The notes beneath the pieces were generated by a model. It worked only from the letters and a program-made list of their open reading frames with translations, made no database searches and had not been told where the DNA came from. Shown here one piece after another: positions 43,168 to 53,359 of a DNA stretch of 64,000 nt. Positions within the stretch are counted from its first letter, which is position 1. Every line of letters starts with the position of its first letter. Origin of the DNA: Ornithodoros turicata (Eukaryota > Arthropoda > Arachnida > Ixodida > Argasidae); NCBI RefSeq assembly GCF_037126465.1, contig NC_088201.1:82736273-82800272 (forward strand), read 5' to 3'. The position numbers were made by a program, and so were the translations under genes.

Positions 43168-43533
43168 TTAGACACCTACCGTCTTTGCTAGAGCACGACC
43201 TGCGACACCACCGAGCACACTGGTTAATCCCGTGAGTAATAAGGGGATTAGTGGCACTAATCCACCCCTCTGACGATAGAGGAAGGATCTTAGTCTTTTT
43301 GGTGATTTGTGCAGCGTTTTATATGCAATGTATCGAATGGTGTGTTTATACTTTTCCAGCTCTTTGAACAATCTGGGCGGTAGCTTAATATTACCATTCA
43401 ATATATTCTTACAGACTTCAGAAAGAGCTTCTATGCTATGAGGTGGCGCCTCCTTTAAAATCTCATCGCGCTCTTTGGGAGTACATGTTGCAAGGACTTT
43501 TAGAAAAGTTAAATGATGACGCAGAGTTTTCAT
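43168..43533 (-). CDS. Conserved Polinton protein with Gly-rich hydrophobic tail
   Basis: About 121 residues from the methionine at 43533 (MKTLRHHLTFLKVLATCTPK); this ATG overlaps the ATPase TGA as ATGA, which decides the start. Contains EALSEVCKNILNGNIKLP, a short basic region (KSPKRLRSFLYRQRGG) and a C-terminal hydrophobic stretch (LVPLIPLLLTGLTSVLGGVA). This small-protein family recurs with Polintons in many animals. The tail could be membrane-active or a virion component. Function unproven. Confidence 0.6.
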   Translation of the reverse strand: MKTLRHHLTFLKVLATCTPKERDEILKEAPPHSIEALSEVCKNILNGNIKLPPRLFKELEKYKHTIRYIAYKTLHKSPKRLRSFLYRQRGGLVPLIPLLLTGLTSVLGGVAGRALAKTVGV

Positions 43534-44160
43534 TTTGGCAAGAAAACAAACTGTCGAACGTTTCCAGTAATGCCTGTTCGCAGACAAAATTGAGACTGCG
43601 TCATAGGGTGTAGGTCAATCACTAGATAACCAAATGGTTTCTCTGTTGCCTGCTCAAATGCACTGATAAAGTATGGTAATTGAGCTTTGCCGAAGATCTG
43701 GCGTCCTAAAAGTTCCAGCTGCGTGCGTGACCTTAAATTATTAAATAATATTATATATGTGCTATTGTGAGATAATGTTCTATAGTTGACGTCGTTGTGA
43801 AATAAGTACTGACAAAGAAAAACAATGGATGCGTTCTTATGATGTGATGCTCTCGTATAGAGATGAACCATTTCTTGCATCACATTCTTCTCAGTCATGA
43901 GATCGTCGACTATAATCAAAGTAGGCACGCTCTCATCCCATGTCTTTGGTAGCTCTTTCTGGAATGTAACATCATTTGCGAATTCATTTTGCCAGGTCGC
44001 ATCATATTTGCTAACGTAAAAGATTTGCTCTGGGACTACAGTGAATACTGTAAGATTTCTTAAAATGTTACGAACGAGATAGGTTTACCCGACATTGAAG
44101 GACCGCAAATAATAACCCTTGCAGGGTGGATAAAAGCAAATCGACCTGCGTCAGACATCA
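43530..44160 (-). pseudogene. FtsK/HerA-type packaging ATPase, frameshifted
   Basis: The ATG at about 44160 starts MSDAGRFAFIHPARVIICGP, followed by a Walker A loop (GPSMSGK). The frame is then lost to a single-base shift at about 44080. The correct frame continues to 43530 with the Walker B motif TLIIVDDLM and the conserved ARTQLELLGRQIF-like (here SRTQLELLGRQIF) and GYLVIDLHP blocks. This is the Polinton/adenovirus-IVa2-like DNA packaging ATPase. The lesion sits just past the phosphate-binding loop, so this copy makes no full-length enzyme. Gene position at the head of the late block is typical. Confidence 0.85.
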
Positions 44161-44223
44161 CGATGCAAAAGTAAATGAGACAATGAATAAGTGATGGTGT
44201 GAGAAATGGATTTATTGTACATC

Positions 44224-44430
44224 TCACCAATCGATTTGATCGTCTTGACTTTTCGCGGAACGACGCTTCATTTCTATAAGACGCTCGTGTGCGAGGAACC
44301 TCCTCACAGCTTCTGCTTTTGCTTCATATATTTCTTGTTTAAGTCGCCATTTTTTCTCGTCCGCCGTCTCCCGCTCATCATCATATTCCTTTCCAAAACA
44401 TCGAGTGAAAAGCTTCCATGCAGCTCCCAT
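44224..44430 (-). CDS. Small charged protein next to the right TIR
   Basis: 68 residues starting MGAAWKLFTRCFGKEYDDER, then a highly charged, coiled-coil-like helix (EIYEAKAEAVRRFLAHERLI). It lies between the ATPase start and the terminal repeat on the same strand. An MG start followed by a nearby cysteine would allow N-terminal lipidation, but this is speculation. No family recognised. Confidence 0.4.
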   Translation of the reverse strand: MGAAWKLFTRCFGKEYDDERETADEKKWRLKQEIYEAKAEAVRRFLAHERLIEMKRRSAKSQDDQIDW

Positions 44431-44478
44431 TTTGTGTAGAAAGTTGATAGGTGAGTTGATCGTTGGTAAATGACGATT

Positions 44479-44744
44479 AAAACTCCCCGCTCGGGGATGT
44501 ATTAAAAGATGTGGAAAGGGAATAAGATGTATTTTGCATGTTCACGCATGTTCAAACGCGAGAAGGAAACCCGCGAGAAGGAAACCCCTCTCTACGCGCG
44601 GCCGCGAAACGCGCGGGGGCGGTCTTGGCTCGCTCGCGCTCCTCCTTGGGCGGAAAGTATCCTGCTCCAAATACCCTCCGATATTAGACCTTAGCGATGG
44701 TCGAATCTATCCTTGGACGATTTAATCCTTGTCGCTCTACTACT
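44479..44744 (-). repeat. Terminal inverted repeat (right), element 1
   Basis: Mirror of 34525-34786, ending ...cgctctactact before tccata. One extra ~4-bp gctc/cgct unit compared with the left copy. Confidence 0.92.
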
Positions 44745-44750
44745 TCCATA
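44745..44750. repeat. Target-site duplication tccata (right), element 1
   Basis: Exact copy of 34519-34524. Confidence 0.9.
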
Positions 44751-45040
44751 CTTAATACATTTGCCAAGGTATTTGCAATGGTACTTCATAATCGTTTGGC
44801 ACCGTACTTCAGTCCAAAAATTAGTGATTACCAGCATGGCTTCATGAAAGGCAAATCCGTCGAGTCGAATTTATGCACCTTTATGCGTGGGGTTGCACCT
44901 TCACTCGGAAATCGTGAGCAGATGGACACTGTTTATTTTGATTTGACAAAAGCTTTCAATAAAGTCAATCACCCTATGCTACTGGAAAAGTTAGCGGGAC
45001 ACGGTCTGTCACCCACATATTGTAATTGGTTCAATAGCTA
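44751..45040 (+). pseudogene. Non-LTR retrotransposon RT (segment 3)
   Basis: Continues the frame broken at 34518: FAKVFAMVLHNRLAPYF, DYQHGFMKGKSVESNLCTF, then VYFDLTKAFNKVNHPMLLEK (the D-x-x-K-A-F-D-like catalytic motif, here N in place of the second D) and CNWFNSYL. It is cut at 45040/45046 by element 2 and resumes at 58130. The reading frame is open across the whole 290 bp. Confidence 0.85.
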
Positions 45041-45046
45041 TCTGTC
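45041..45046. repeat. Target-site duplication tctgtc (left), element 2
   Basis: Repeated exactly at 58124-58129, outside the inverted repeat. Confidence 0.88.
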
Positions 45047-45491
45047 AGTAGTAATAGGTCTTGTCCATTTGACGACATTGCCGCCAGGGCAGCGCCACCG
45101 TCGCGTCTGGGCCGACTTCACTCGCGTATTTTTCCCCGTGCGGCGCCAGTGCGGAGGGTTGTGCGCGCGCTTATCGGCGGGGGAGGGCTGCGCGTGCTCT
45201 CATCGTAGCGTATTTTTCAGCCTGGGCTGACTTCTTTGGCCATACATGGGCCGACTTCACATATTTTTCCGATACAACAGGTGAGCGGTTTACATGCAGA
45301 GACATGCAAAGAAGGGTCATACACAAAAAGTACAAGTGAAAATATATTTATTAATGCCAATCAAGTTGCCAATTGTAAAGCCAGTGCTGGGAATTGTGAT
45401 GCCAATCAGGTGAAGGAGAAAAACCCGACCGAAAAACCTTCACGACCTGTAACAGAAGAAACACAATACACATAATAAAGAATACATACAT

Positions 45492-45804
45492 TTATTGCTC
45501 TCTAAATATTTCCATTAGTGTATTAACAATTACATTTTTTTAAAACTCTTTTGTTTCCGCCCCTGAAAGAAAACACAAAATTAACGTCGTCACATTTGCT
45601 TACCACACGATAACTCACGTTGGACACAGCACTGACCTGAAAAGTAGATTTTGTTATTATGCGAAACCACACTTATATTTCAATAATACATACAATGCTG
45701 TGGTGGCAGACCCCAGTAATCTGTAAGTGAACATCATTTATTATTTTAATTATGCTATAACTTTTACTTACATTCAGGCGCTGGTCTTAGTACTGACGTG
45801 TATG
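45492..45804 (-). CDS. Micro-exon gene 3' end, left arm of element 2
   Basis: Mirror of 57366-57678: exons 45772-45804, 45694-45720, 45619-45636 and terminal exon 45492-45562 on the minus strand, with the same splice signals and phase-1 junctions. Minor substitutions occur in the first exon (a TSV-type reading instead of TPV). See the right-arm entry for the homology to element 1. Confidence 0.5.
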
Positions 45805-46379
45805 CTGAAAAGATATTATCAATTAATAACACACCAGACTTCTTTGGCCATACATGGGCCGACTTCACATATTTTCCGATACAACAGGTGAGCGGTTTAC
45901 ATGCAGAGACATGCAAAGAAGGGTCATACACAAAAAGTACAAGTGAAAATATATTTATTAATGCCAATCAAGTTGCCAATTGTAAAGCCAGTGCTGGGAA
46001 TTGTGATGCCAATCAGGTGAAGGAGAAAAACCCGACCGAAAAACCTTCACAACCTGTAATAGAAGAAACACAACACACATAATAAAGAACATACTTACTC
46101 ATTACCAATTTCACAGATTCCATATGGATATGACTCAATGGCATTAAAGAGGTATCTCTTATCAAAGTGGGCCAACTTCTTTCCTCATTTTTCAATCTGC
46201 GCCGAATTTTTTCGCGACTTTTTCCCGTGCGCGACAAGCGACGCTCGGGTAGAGGGCTGCTGCGGTGGGCGGAGCGTGGCCGGAGGGCTGCGTGAGCGCT
46301 TACTTGCTCACATTTTTTCAGCCTGGGCCGACTTCTTTCATCATTTTTCAATCTGTGTCGACTTCAATCGCAATTTTTT

Positions 46380-49140
46380 TCCCGCTACAGCAGGTGTGCA
46401 GTAGGCGATTTACATGCAAAGGATAGCTATACACAAAAGTACGAGTGAAAATATATTTATTAAAGTCATTAGTGTCAGGAATTATATTATGACTCAGTGT
46501 GAAGGAGAAAAACTCAGTCAAAAAATCTGATGCAATAGCATTGAAGGGGTATTTTATTAGTGATAATCACGCAAGTTTTCAATTAAGCAGAAGGAGTAGC
46601 ACATTTTTAATAAAAGAAGATATTTTTAATCAATACGATTACTATCAAATTAAAAGTTTTATTATAAAAAGTCTAACATGACAACCATAGCGGAGTTTTA
46701 ATTACAATGTTCTGATATGTAACTTCATGCGCAACAGCTAGTATTCCATTATGACATATTTAATCAAAGAATATATTTTTAATCAATATGATTACAACCA
46801 AAATTAAAAGTTTTATTATAAAAAGTCTAACATTATTATACGTGACCACCATACTGGAGCTTTAATTACAAGTGCCGATATATGTATGTGAACAGCAGAG
46901 AACATGGAAGACCATGGGACACGAACACAAGAGGAAATAAAATCTATAACAATACATTGGTTAATCAAAACAACAGAGGAGGAGACTATCATTTTAACTA
47001 TCATAAAATCACCCTCGTGACTTCCCCATACAATTTTCATTCTAAGAGACACTTTGTTTTATGAATTCAACACAGAAAATATATTAAAAAATGAACTTCA
47101 CCACATAGCACGCTCCTAGCCAACAATCAGCTCTAATAATATCTGCCCTGATTTGTTGAAGACGGCAGGCGTACACCTGACAGTTATGAACATTTTCGAG
47201 CGCAATAGGGAAGATTATTCCAACATTACACAATTAATGAATTTCTTATTAAGTAAACAGCATAGACATACGGAAATAATGAGAAAAACGATCAACAGCT
47301 AATAGAGAACCAAAACAGATCACATAAACAACAGACACATGCAGGAAAATAAATGGAAAAGAATCTACCAAAACGATCAACATGCACGGATGAACAGCAG
47401 AGAACCTGGAAGACCATGGGACACGAACACAAGAGGAAATAAAATCTATAACACTACATTGGTTAATCAAAACAACAGAGGAGGAGACTATCATTTTAAC
47501 TATCATAAAATCATCCTCGTGACTTTCCCATACAATTTTCATTCTAAGAGACACTTTGTTTTATGAATTCAACACAGAAAATATATTAAAAAATGAACTT
47601 CACCACATAGCACGCTCCTAGCCAACAATCAACTCTAATAATATCTGCCCTGATTTGTTGAAGACGGGAGGCGTACACCTGACAGTTATAAACATTTTCG
47701 AGCGCAATAGGGGAGATTATTCAAACATTACACAATTAATCGATTTCTTATTAAGTAAACAGCATAGACATACGGAAATAATGAGAAAAAACGATCAACA
47801 GCTAATAGAGAACCAGAACACATCACATAAACAACAGACACATGCAGGAAAATAAATGAAAAAAGAATCTATCAAAACGATCAACATGCACGGATGAATG
47901 GCAGAGAAACACTTTGAACAGCACATGATGAATAATTTAATACAGCATAGAGCTAACGCTAAGAAACACTCTAAACGGCGCATCTGCCAACGTGTAAACA
48001 ACAGACAGGAAAATATTACTGAAACAGCTAATAGAGAGCCAAAATCCAAAGCGCAAACAAGAGGTACACAAAGGATAAATACTTGAAGAACAATCTAACA
48101 AAACAAGAAACATGCATGGATGAATAGCAGAGAAACACTCTAAACGATGCATCTACCAACGGTAAACAACAGACACATGCAGGAAAATAATTGAAAAAGA
48201 ATCAATCAAAACGATAAACATGCACGGATGAATAGCAGAGAAAGGCTTTGAACGATGCATCTGCCAACATGTAAACAACACACAGGAAAATAATAGCGAA
48301 ACATTACAATTTGAAATAATATATCTTTTGAACTATCATAAAATCAACCTTGCGAGCTAACAATATCCTACTCAGGCACTTACCTTGACAGAGGTATCCA
48401 AACAAGCACCACAGCTTTACAATAATTACAACCAGACTCGAGACACGGTGGGGTCACTCTCTCCCTCTATGCAGACCGGTGGGGTCACTCTCTCCATCTA
48501 TACAGTCCAAAAAGCGGGGAGCCTGTTGTCAATCTGCGGGTGGGGAAATTCTCTCTCTTTTTCAAATTCTTTCCTCCAAAAAGGAAATATTCTTAGGACC
48601 GGTGTACAGAGGCGAAATTTTTCATTGATCGCAAATAGACATTGGAATTATTCGATTCTAAAGAACACAATAAGAATTATATTTAAAAAAATCTAAGAAT
48701 AGACTTTCTAAGCAAATGAGAAATATTATCGGCGCAAACAATACCAAATGAGACGCGATGAATTTTATTGTATTTCAGATCAGACAAAACTATTAGGCAT
48801 ACATTATTCTCAACTCACAAATATCATTCGATTGAATATCTGAAGCAAAGAGAGAAAGTCAAATTTATTCAATGATAGAAACAATACTCATTCGAAAACG
48901 AGAATCAAATTTAATTACATCATTTTATGTTAACTTTGCAATACACGCAGAAGTCGCAAACAACTCATCTGAAATGCAAATTATTGTGTTTGCTATAGCG
49001 GAAATCAACGCACACAACATTCCCAAATAATATAATATTTTTATTAATATCAATCGAGTGATCACCTGAAACAAAGTCAAAAGCAATAATTAATTTAGGC
49101 AAACATTTTTCATAATCACACAGCGCAAATATACATCACA
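46380..49140. repeat. AT-rich, internally duplicated region of left arm
   Basis: A ~502-bp unit (including gaacagcagagaacatggaa at 46891 and its copy at 47393) is tandemly duplicated. Further inward, 47870-48320 holds several imperfect copies of an ~100-bp motif with acatgcacggatgaatagca and acgatgcatctgccaac. At 48440-48500 a ggtggggtcactctctccct unit is doubled. Short open frames here are not conserved-looking. I see no gene, although isolated splice-like signals exist on the minus strand. Confidence 0.5.
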
Positions 49141-49145
49141 GAAAC

Positions 49146-49385
49146 ATGTCTTTTTTTCATTCAGGACCCACTAGTGGAAACGAAGTGAGAGAGTTCCCGT
49201 ACACATTCGTTAAGGTTACGCCCGCGGGGAGTAGGGGAATCCAAACAATGGTCTCGGTATACAAAGCCATAAAATCGCTCCTACAAGTCAAGTTAGGGAA
49301 GGAGGGTCTCTTGCGTTGTCTTGTACATAGAATCACTGAGAGCAAACATTTTTCCTTTACACATCACATCTTTTTTGTAAATTGA
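49146..49385 (+). CDS. Unknown 79-residue frame or terminal exon (left arm)
   Basis: A pyrimidine-rich tctttttttcattcag precedes GACCCACTAG, and the frame (GPTSGNEVREFPYTFVKVTP, then YKAIKSLLQVKLGKEGLLRC) runs to TGA, followed by several AATAAA signals near 49420-49455. It may be the last exon of a plus-strand spliced gene rather than a stand-alone gene. Mirrored at 53931-54170. No family recognised. Confidence 0.3.
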   Translation: MSFFHSGPTSGNEVREFPYTFVKVTPAGSRGIQTMVSVYKAIKSLLQVKLGKEGLLRCLVHRITESKHFSFTHHIFFVN

Positions 49386-49473
49386 CTTTCATAATTCTAA
49401 CGTCAGGTGGAACATTATGAACCTGATAATAAAATTTTAATAAATAAAATTAGCACCAATATGATTTAATTAA

Positions 49474-49956
49474 ATGTCGAGGCGCACTACAAAACAGAAC
49501 AGACAATTGCTATACATTGAAGAGATGGACGGATTTTGTACTCGTTACCATACGTCATGGGAGGACCTGATAAAAAGCTGCTTCGAAAAGGAGGAGCCGC
49601 GAAACGATTCATTTATCGCTGCATTTCAATACGTCCTAGACATGGTCGTATTCGGAGATATGGCACAAATTATGGAATTCAAGATGCGAGAACTTGTATG
49701 CCGAATCTACAATAGTTATAAAAATATTTGCACGTCATCATCGGAAGGACTACTTGGGTTGATGGTGGAGTTTTTGAGGTTTGCTAACGAAGAATTGAAA
49801 TACACTAGACCAAATGTAATTGTAATCATTGCAATGGGTATTGCATTAATCAAGAAAGCAATCAGATCAAATTATCATATACAAGCAGTCTATATCGCAC
49901 GATTCATTACGGATTTGTTGAAATTACACCTAACGGTTGAAATGGAAAGTACATAA
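49474..49956 (+). CDS. Putative Bcl-2-fold protein (left arm)
   Basis: 160 residues, mostly helical. I see a Bcl-2-like layout: a BH3-like M-x3-G-D at residues 57-62 (VVFGDMAQIM), a BH1/helix-5-like segment at 107-126 (EELKYTRPNVIVIIAMGIAL) with the expected acidic start, hydrophobic core and glycine, and a helix-6-like IARFITDLLKLHL at 141-153. Spacings agree with cellular Bcl-2 proteins. The conserved W/G-R of BH1 and the BH2 tryptophan are missing, and there is no membrane anchor. Animal DNA viruses often carry apoptosis inhibitors of this fold, so such a role is plausible, but it is inference from motif shape only. The neighbouring gene is 69 bp downstream. Confidence 0.45.
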   Translation: MSRRTTKQNRQLLYIEEMDGFCTRYHTSWEDLIKSCFEKEEPRNDSFIAAFQYVLDMVVFGDMAQIMEFKMRELVCRIYNSYKNICTSSSEGLLGLMVEFLRFANEELKYTRPNVIVIIAMGIALIKKAIRSNYHIQAVYIARFITDLLKLHLTVEMEST

Positions 49957-50024
49957 AAAATCTTATCACGTGGTATATCCTACCCTAGAACCTCTACACA
50001 TTTATTTTATTCTACCAGTCAAGG

Positions 50025-50372
50025 ATGTCGAATGAACAGAAGTTCAATATTGTCGTGCAAGGTCTGATGTATCATCACTTATTGAAACTCAACAAACATA
50101 TCAATTGTGGTGGGCCACCGGACGATTTTCATCTAATACTCTCTTGTACGCCATTCAAGAATCTTCATACAAAGAAAGGAAGCATCAATAAGAGACTGTG
50201 CAAGTTCGTCGCAACAAAGTGCAAGTTGTTGAAGCAATACAAACACGGCGACAACATATCACCTGCGTTAATCAACGCTGGATTCAAGCGCCCAATAATC
50301 AGAATAAATTACTTGATGTCTTCGGAATTCATCAATCAAGACAACAAACGAAAACTTCGGAGTTTGGAATAG
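50025..50372 (+). CDS. Conserved Polinton-associated protein (left arm)
   Basis: 115 residues. Homologous to the nonsense-mutated gene at 37114-37524 of element 1 through GPPDDFHLIL, KRLCKFVATKCKLLKQYKHG and GDNISPALINAGFKRPIIR. Basic, with alternating helices; no known domain. An AATAAA lies about 20 bp after the stop. Its presence in both elements, and its intactness here, suggest a function for the element rather than chance. It differs from the right-arm copy at one residue (K versus N near residue 45). Confidence 0.6.
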   Translation: MSNEQKFNIVVQGLMYHHLLKLNKHINCGGPPDDFHLILSCTPFKNLHTKKGSINKRLCKFVATKCKLLKQYKHGDNISPALINAGFKRPIIRINYLMSSEFINQDNKRKLRSLE

Positions 50373-50472
50373 AACTGTAATTTATCGAAATAAACAAGTG
50401 TATAATTGAAATAATAATTGTATTCTTTGTCATCATTCTAATGTATTCTACACAGCGCAACGAAAACAGCTT

Positions 50473-50751
50473 ATGACTAGATTGCTAAGGAGACACTACA
50501 TACAAGGATCTTCGCATGGAATGAGCGCCGGCAATCAAAGAGATTTTTTTTACACGACCACACTCCATACAACACCGACACCCGAAGGAAAGAATTGTAG
50601 AAGAATCGATAATAGAAATTTAGAGGCATGTTACATCAATCTTTGTTTACAAAGAGGATCACTAATATTTTGCGAAAGCTTATTTTACGAATTAAATTGC
50701 ACAGTGTATATATTTTCTCAGACTATTGGGCAGTTGACAATACTATATTGA
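50473..50751 (+). CDS. Unknown 92-residue protein (left arm)
   Basis: Starts MTRLLRRHYIQGSSHGMSAG, continues with a Thr-rich segment (FFYTTTLHTTPTPEGKNCRR) and ends with a hydrophobic stretch (CTVYIFSQTIGQLTILY). It is preserved in the right arm with three conservative differences. No homologue in element 1 and no family recognised. Third in a row of small plus-strand genes. Confidence 0.4.
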   Translation: MTRLLRRHYIQGSSHGMSAGNQRDFFYTTTLHTTPTPEGKNCRRIDNRNLEACYINLCLQRGSLIFCESLFYELNCTVYIFSQTIGQLTILY

Positions 50752-51604
50752 AAGGAATCTATTATCAAATGACGCGATGCAAGTGATGGACATGCATGAC
50801 GCGCTAGCGGAGTCTACAATTCTAATCATCATAACATGCGGCACACAATTCCAATAAGATTTTGGGAGAATCGAATCACGCAACTGTCATCAGAAATACT
50901 TAACCAATGAAGATGTGCACTATCCATAAGATATGTAATTATAATAAGTAAATATTCCTTTTGCAAACTTAACCAAAGCAGCACCCATAAACAGAGCTCC
51001 AATTCACAGAATGTACCCAAGGTTTTTAATTAGCCATACTGAAAAACTATGAGTCTGTTCATTATGTCACGACATATGAGGCACTACAAATGGGAATGGC
51101 ATACTTTAATTTTAGGAGATTTTAGCTCATAATGAAACAAAACGCAAACTGCAACACCAAAGGTTCTTGTTTAAATTTTCAAAGTCAAAACTGTATACTC
51201 TTTCTTACAATTTTTTAATATATAGATTAAAAAGCTGTCTATATAGTCACACATTGTATACAATATATTTGTTTGTACATTAATTGCTAAAATTTATCAG
51301 ATCACATTCCGGAGCAGTGGTGACTATCGGTAAGTGTTTAATTTGAACTGCTGCCGCAATTTACGAACTGAGTTGTAGAAAGTGTAATTTCACGGCTTTG
51401 GCTGGCTCACTTTGATACGCGAAGGTTTTAAGAACTCTTTCACGACGACAAAGAATTTAATCGAGCGTATTGATATTTTCTATACACTCTATAATGTGAT
51501 GTGAATTCTCCATGATGCGGATAGTAAAAGTTACGAATATTTTTTTCGAACAAAATTTACTTAAAACTCGGAGAAAGGGTCATCCGCGTCGTCGAACCCG
51601 TTTC
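50752..51604. other. Inner part of left arm, no clear gene
   Basis: AT-rich, running into the GC-richer centre. A 63-residue frame on the opposite strand (50829-51020; two hydrophobic segments) is preserved in both arms only because the arms are copies. Nothing is supported. Confidence 0.4.
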
Positions 51605-51711
51605 TGGAAGAAAGCAACACGCTAGCGTGCGGTACCGCGTTAACGCGTCGGGCGCAGAATCGCGTTCGGTTTCGGGTACGGCATTCGGGAAAGGCGGCCC
51701 GGCGTGTTGCC
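51605..51711. other. GC-rich, CpG-rich centre of the giant inverted repeat
   Basis: About 107 bp dense in CG dinucleotides inside otherwise AT-rich DNA. It is itself partly palindromic (gcaacacg near 51622 pairs with cgtgttgc near 51701) and contains gctagc, ggtacc and gttaac. It may be the turn of a replication hairpin or a regulatory centre. Confidence 0.5.
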
Positions 51712-52564
51712 GAAACGCATTCGACGACGCGGATGACCCTTTCTCCGAGTTTTAAGTAAATTTTGTTCGAAAAAAATATTCGTAACTTTTACTATCCGCA
51801 TCATGGAGAATTCACATTACATTATAGAGTGTATAGAAAATATCAATACGCTCGATTAAATTCTTTGTCGTCGTGAAAGAGTTCTTAAAACCTTCGCGTA
51901 TCAAAGTGAGCCAGCCAAAGCCGTGAAATTACACTTTCTACAACTCAGTTCGTAAATTGCGGCAGCAGTTCAAATTAAACACTTACCGATAGTCACCACT
52001 GCTCCGGAATGTGATCTGATAAATTTTAGCAATTAATGTACAAACAAATATATTGTATACAATGTGTGACTATATAGACAGCTTTTTAATCTATATATTA
52101 AAAAATTGTAAGAAAGAGTATACAGTTTTGACTTTGAAAATTTAAACAAGAACCTTTGGTGTTGCAGTTTGCGTTTTGTTTCATTATGAGCTAAAATCTC
52201 CTAAAATTAAAGTATGCCATTCCCATTTGTAGTCCCTCATATGTCGTGACATAATGAACAGACTCATAGTTTTTCAGTATGGCTAATTAAAAACCTTGGG
52301 TACATTCTGTGAATTGGAGCTCTGTTTATGGGTGCTGCTTTGGTTAAGTTTGCAAAAGGAATATTTACTTATTATAATTACATATCTTATGGATAGTGCA
52401 CATCTTCATTGGTTAAGTATTTCTGATGACAGTTGCGTGATTCGATTCTCCCAAAATCTTATTGGAATTGTGTGCCGCATGTTATGATGATTAGAATTGT
52501 AGACTCCGCTAGCGCGTCATGCATGTCCATCACTTGCATCGCGTCATTTGATAATAGATTCCTT

Positions 52565-52843
52565 TCAATATAGTATTGTCAACTGCCCAATAGTCTGAGA
52601 AAATATATACACTGTGCAATTTAATTCGTAAAATAAGCTTTCGCAAAATATTAGTGATCCTCTTTGTAAACAAAGATTGATGTAACATGCCTCTAAACTT
52701 CTATTATCGATTCTTCTACAATTCTTTCCTTCGGGTGTCGGTGTTGTATAGAGTGTGGTCGTGTAAAAAAAATCTTTTTGATTGCCGGCGCTGATTCCAT
52801 GCGAAGATCCTTGTATGTAGTGTCTCCTTAGCAATCTAGTCAT
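52565..52843 (-). CDS. Unknown 92-residue protein (right arm)
   Basis: Mirror copy of 50473-50751 with GIS for GMS, QKD for QRD, L-Y for L-H and N-R-S for N-R-N changes. Open reading frame kept in both arms. Confidence 0.4.
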   Translation of the reverse strand: MTRLLRRHYIQGSSHGISAGNQKDFFYTTTLYTTPTPEGKNCRRIDNRSLEACYINLCLQRGSLIFCESLFYELNCTVYIFSQTIGQLTILY

Positions 52844-52943
52844 AAGCTGTTTTCGTTGCGCTGTGTAGAATACATTAGAATGATGACAAAGAATACAATT
52901 ATTATTTCAATTATACACTTGTTTATTTCGATAAATTACAGTT

Positions 52944-53291
52944 CTATTCCAAACTCCGAAGTTTTCGTTTGTTGTCTTGATTGATGAATTCCGAAGACAT
53001 CAAGTAATTTATTCTGATTATTGGGCGCTTGAATCCAGCGTTGATTAACGCAGGTGATATGTTGTCGCCGTGTTTGTATTGCTTCAACAACTTGCACTTT
53101 GTTGCGACGAACTTGCACAGTCTCTTATTGATGCTTCCTTTCTTTGTATGAAGATTATTGAATGGCGTACAAGAGAGTATTAGATGAAAATCGTCCGGTG
53201 GCCCACCACAATTGATATGTTTGTTGAGTTTCAATAAGTGATGATACATCAGACCTTGCACGACAATATTGAACTTCTGTTCATTCGACAT
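52944..53291 (-). CDS. Conserved Polinton-associated protein (right arm)
   Basis: Mirror copy of 50025-50372, one residue different, full length. Homologous to element 1's 37114-37524 gene. Confidence 0.6.
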   Translation of the reverse strand: MSNEQKFNIVVQGLMYHHLLKLNKHINCGGPPDDFHLILSCTPFNNLHTKKGSINKRLCKFVATKCKLLKQYKHGDNISPALINAGFKRPIIRINYLMSSEFINQDNKRKLRSLE

Positions 53292-53359
53292 CCTTGACTG
53301 GTAGAATAAAATAAATGTGTAGAGGTTCTAGGGTAGGATATACCACGTGATAAGATTTT

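Larger units (their letters stand above)
34525..44744 (-). mobile_element. Polinton/Maverick element 1 (adintovirus-like), 10.2 kb
   Basis: Terminal inverted repeats begin 5'-AGTAGTAGAGCGACAAGG, with exact 6-bp duplications outside. Inside are the Polinton signature genes: chromodomain integrase, FtsK/HerA packaging ATPase, adenain-like protease, double-jelly-roll-type major capsid protein and accompanying virion-type proteins, nearly all on the minus strand and tightly packed. No protein-primed DNA polymerase B is found and the ATPase is frameshifted, so this copy cannot replicate alone. The 10.2-kb length is below the usual 15-20 kb. The left third (34.8-36.9 kb) instead carries a micro-exon gene. 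The element is nested in a non-LTR reverse transcriptase. Confidence 0.92.
45047..51604 (+). repeat. Left arm of element 2
   Basis: Reverse complement of 51712-58123. Coordinate sums of matched positions are 103170 in the outer part and 103316 in the inner part, which dates the 146-bp indel to about 47640-47790 / 55527. Content inward: GGGCCGACTTC-rich end, 3' end of the micro-exon gene (minus strand), AT-rich tandem duplications, then three small plus-strand genes. Confidence 0.88.

Noticed and set aside
50829..51020. 63-residue membrane-like frame present in both arms of element 2
   Set aside because: Preservation follows from arm duplication, and it runs against the neighbouring genes.
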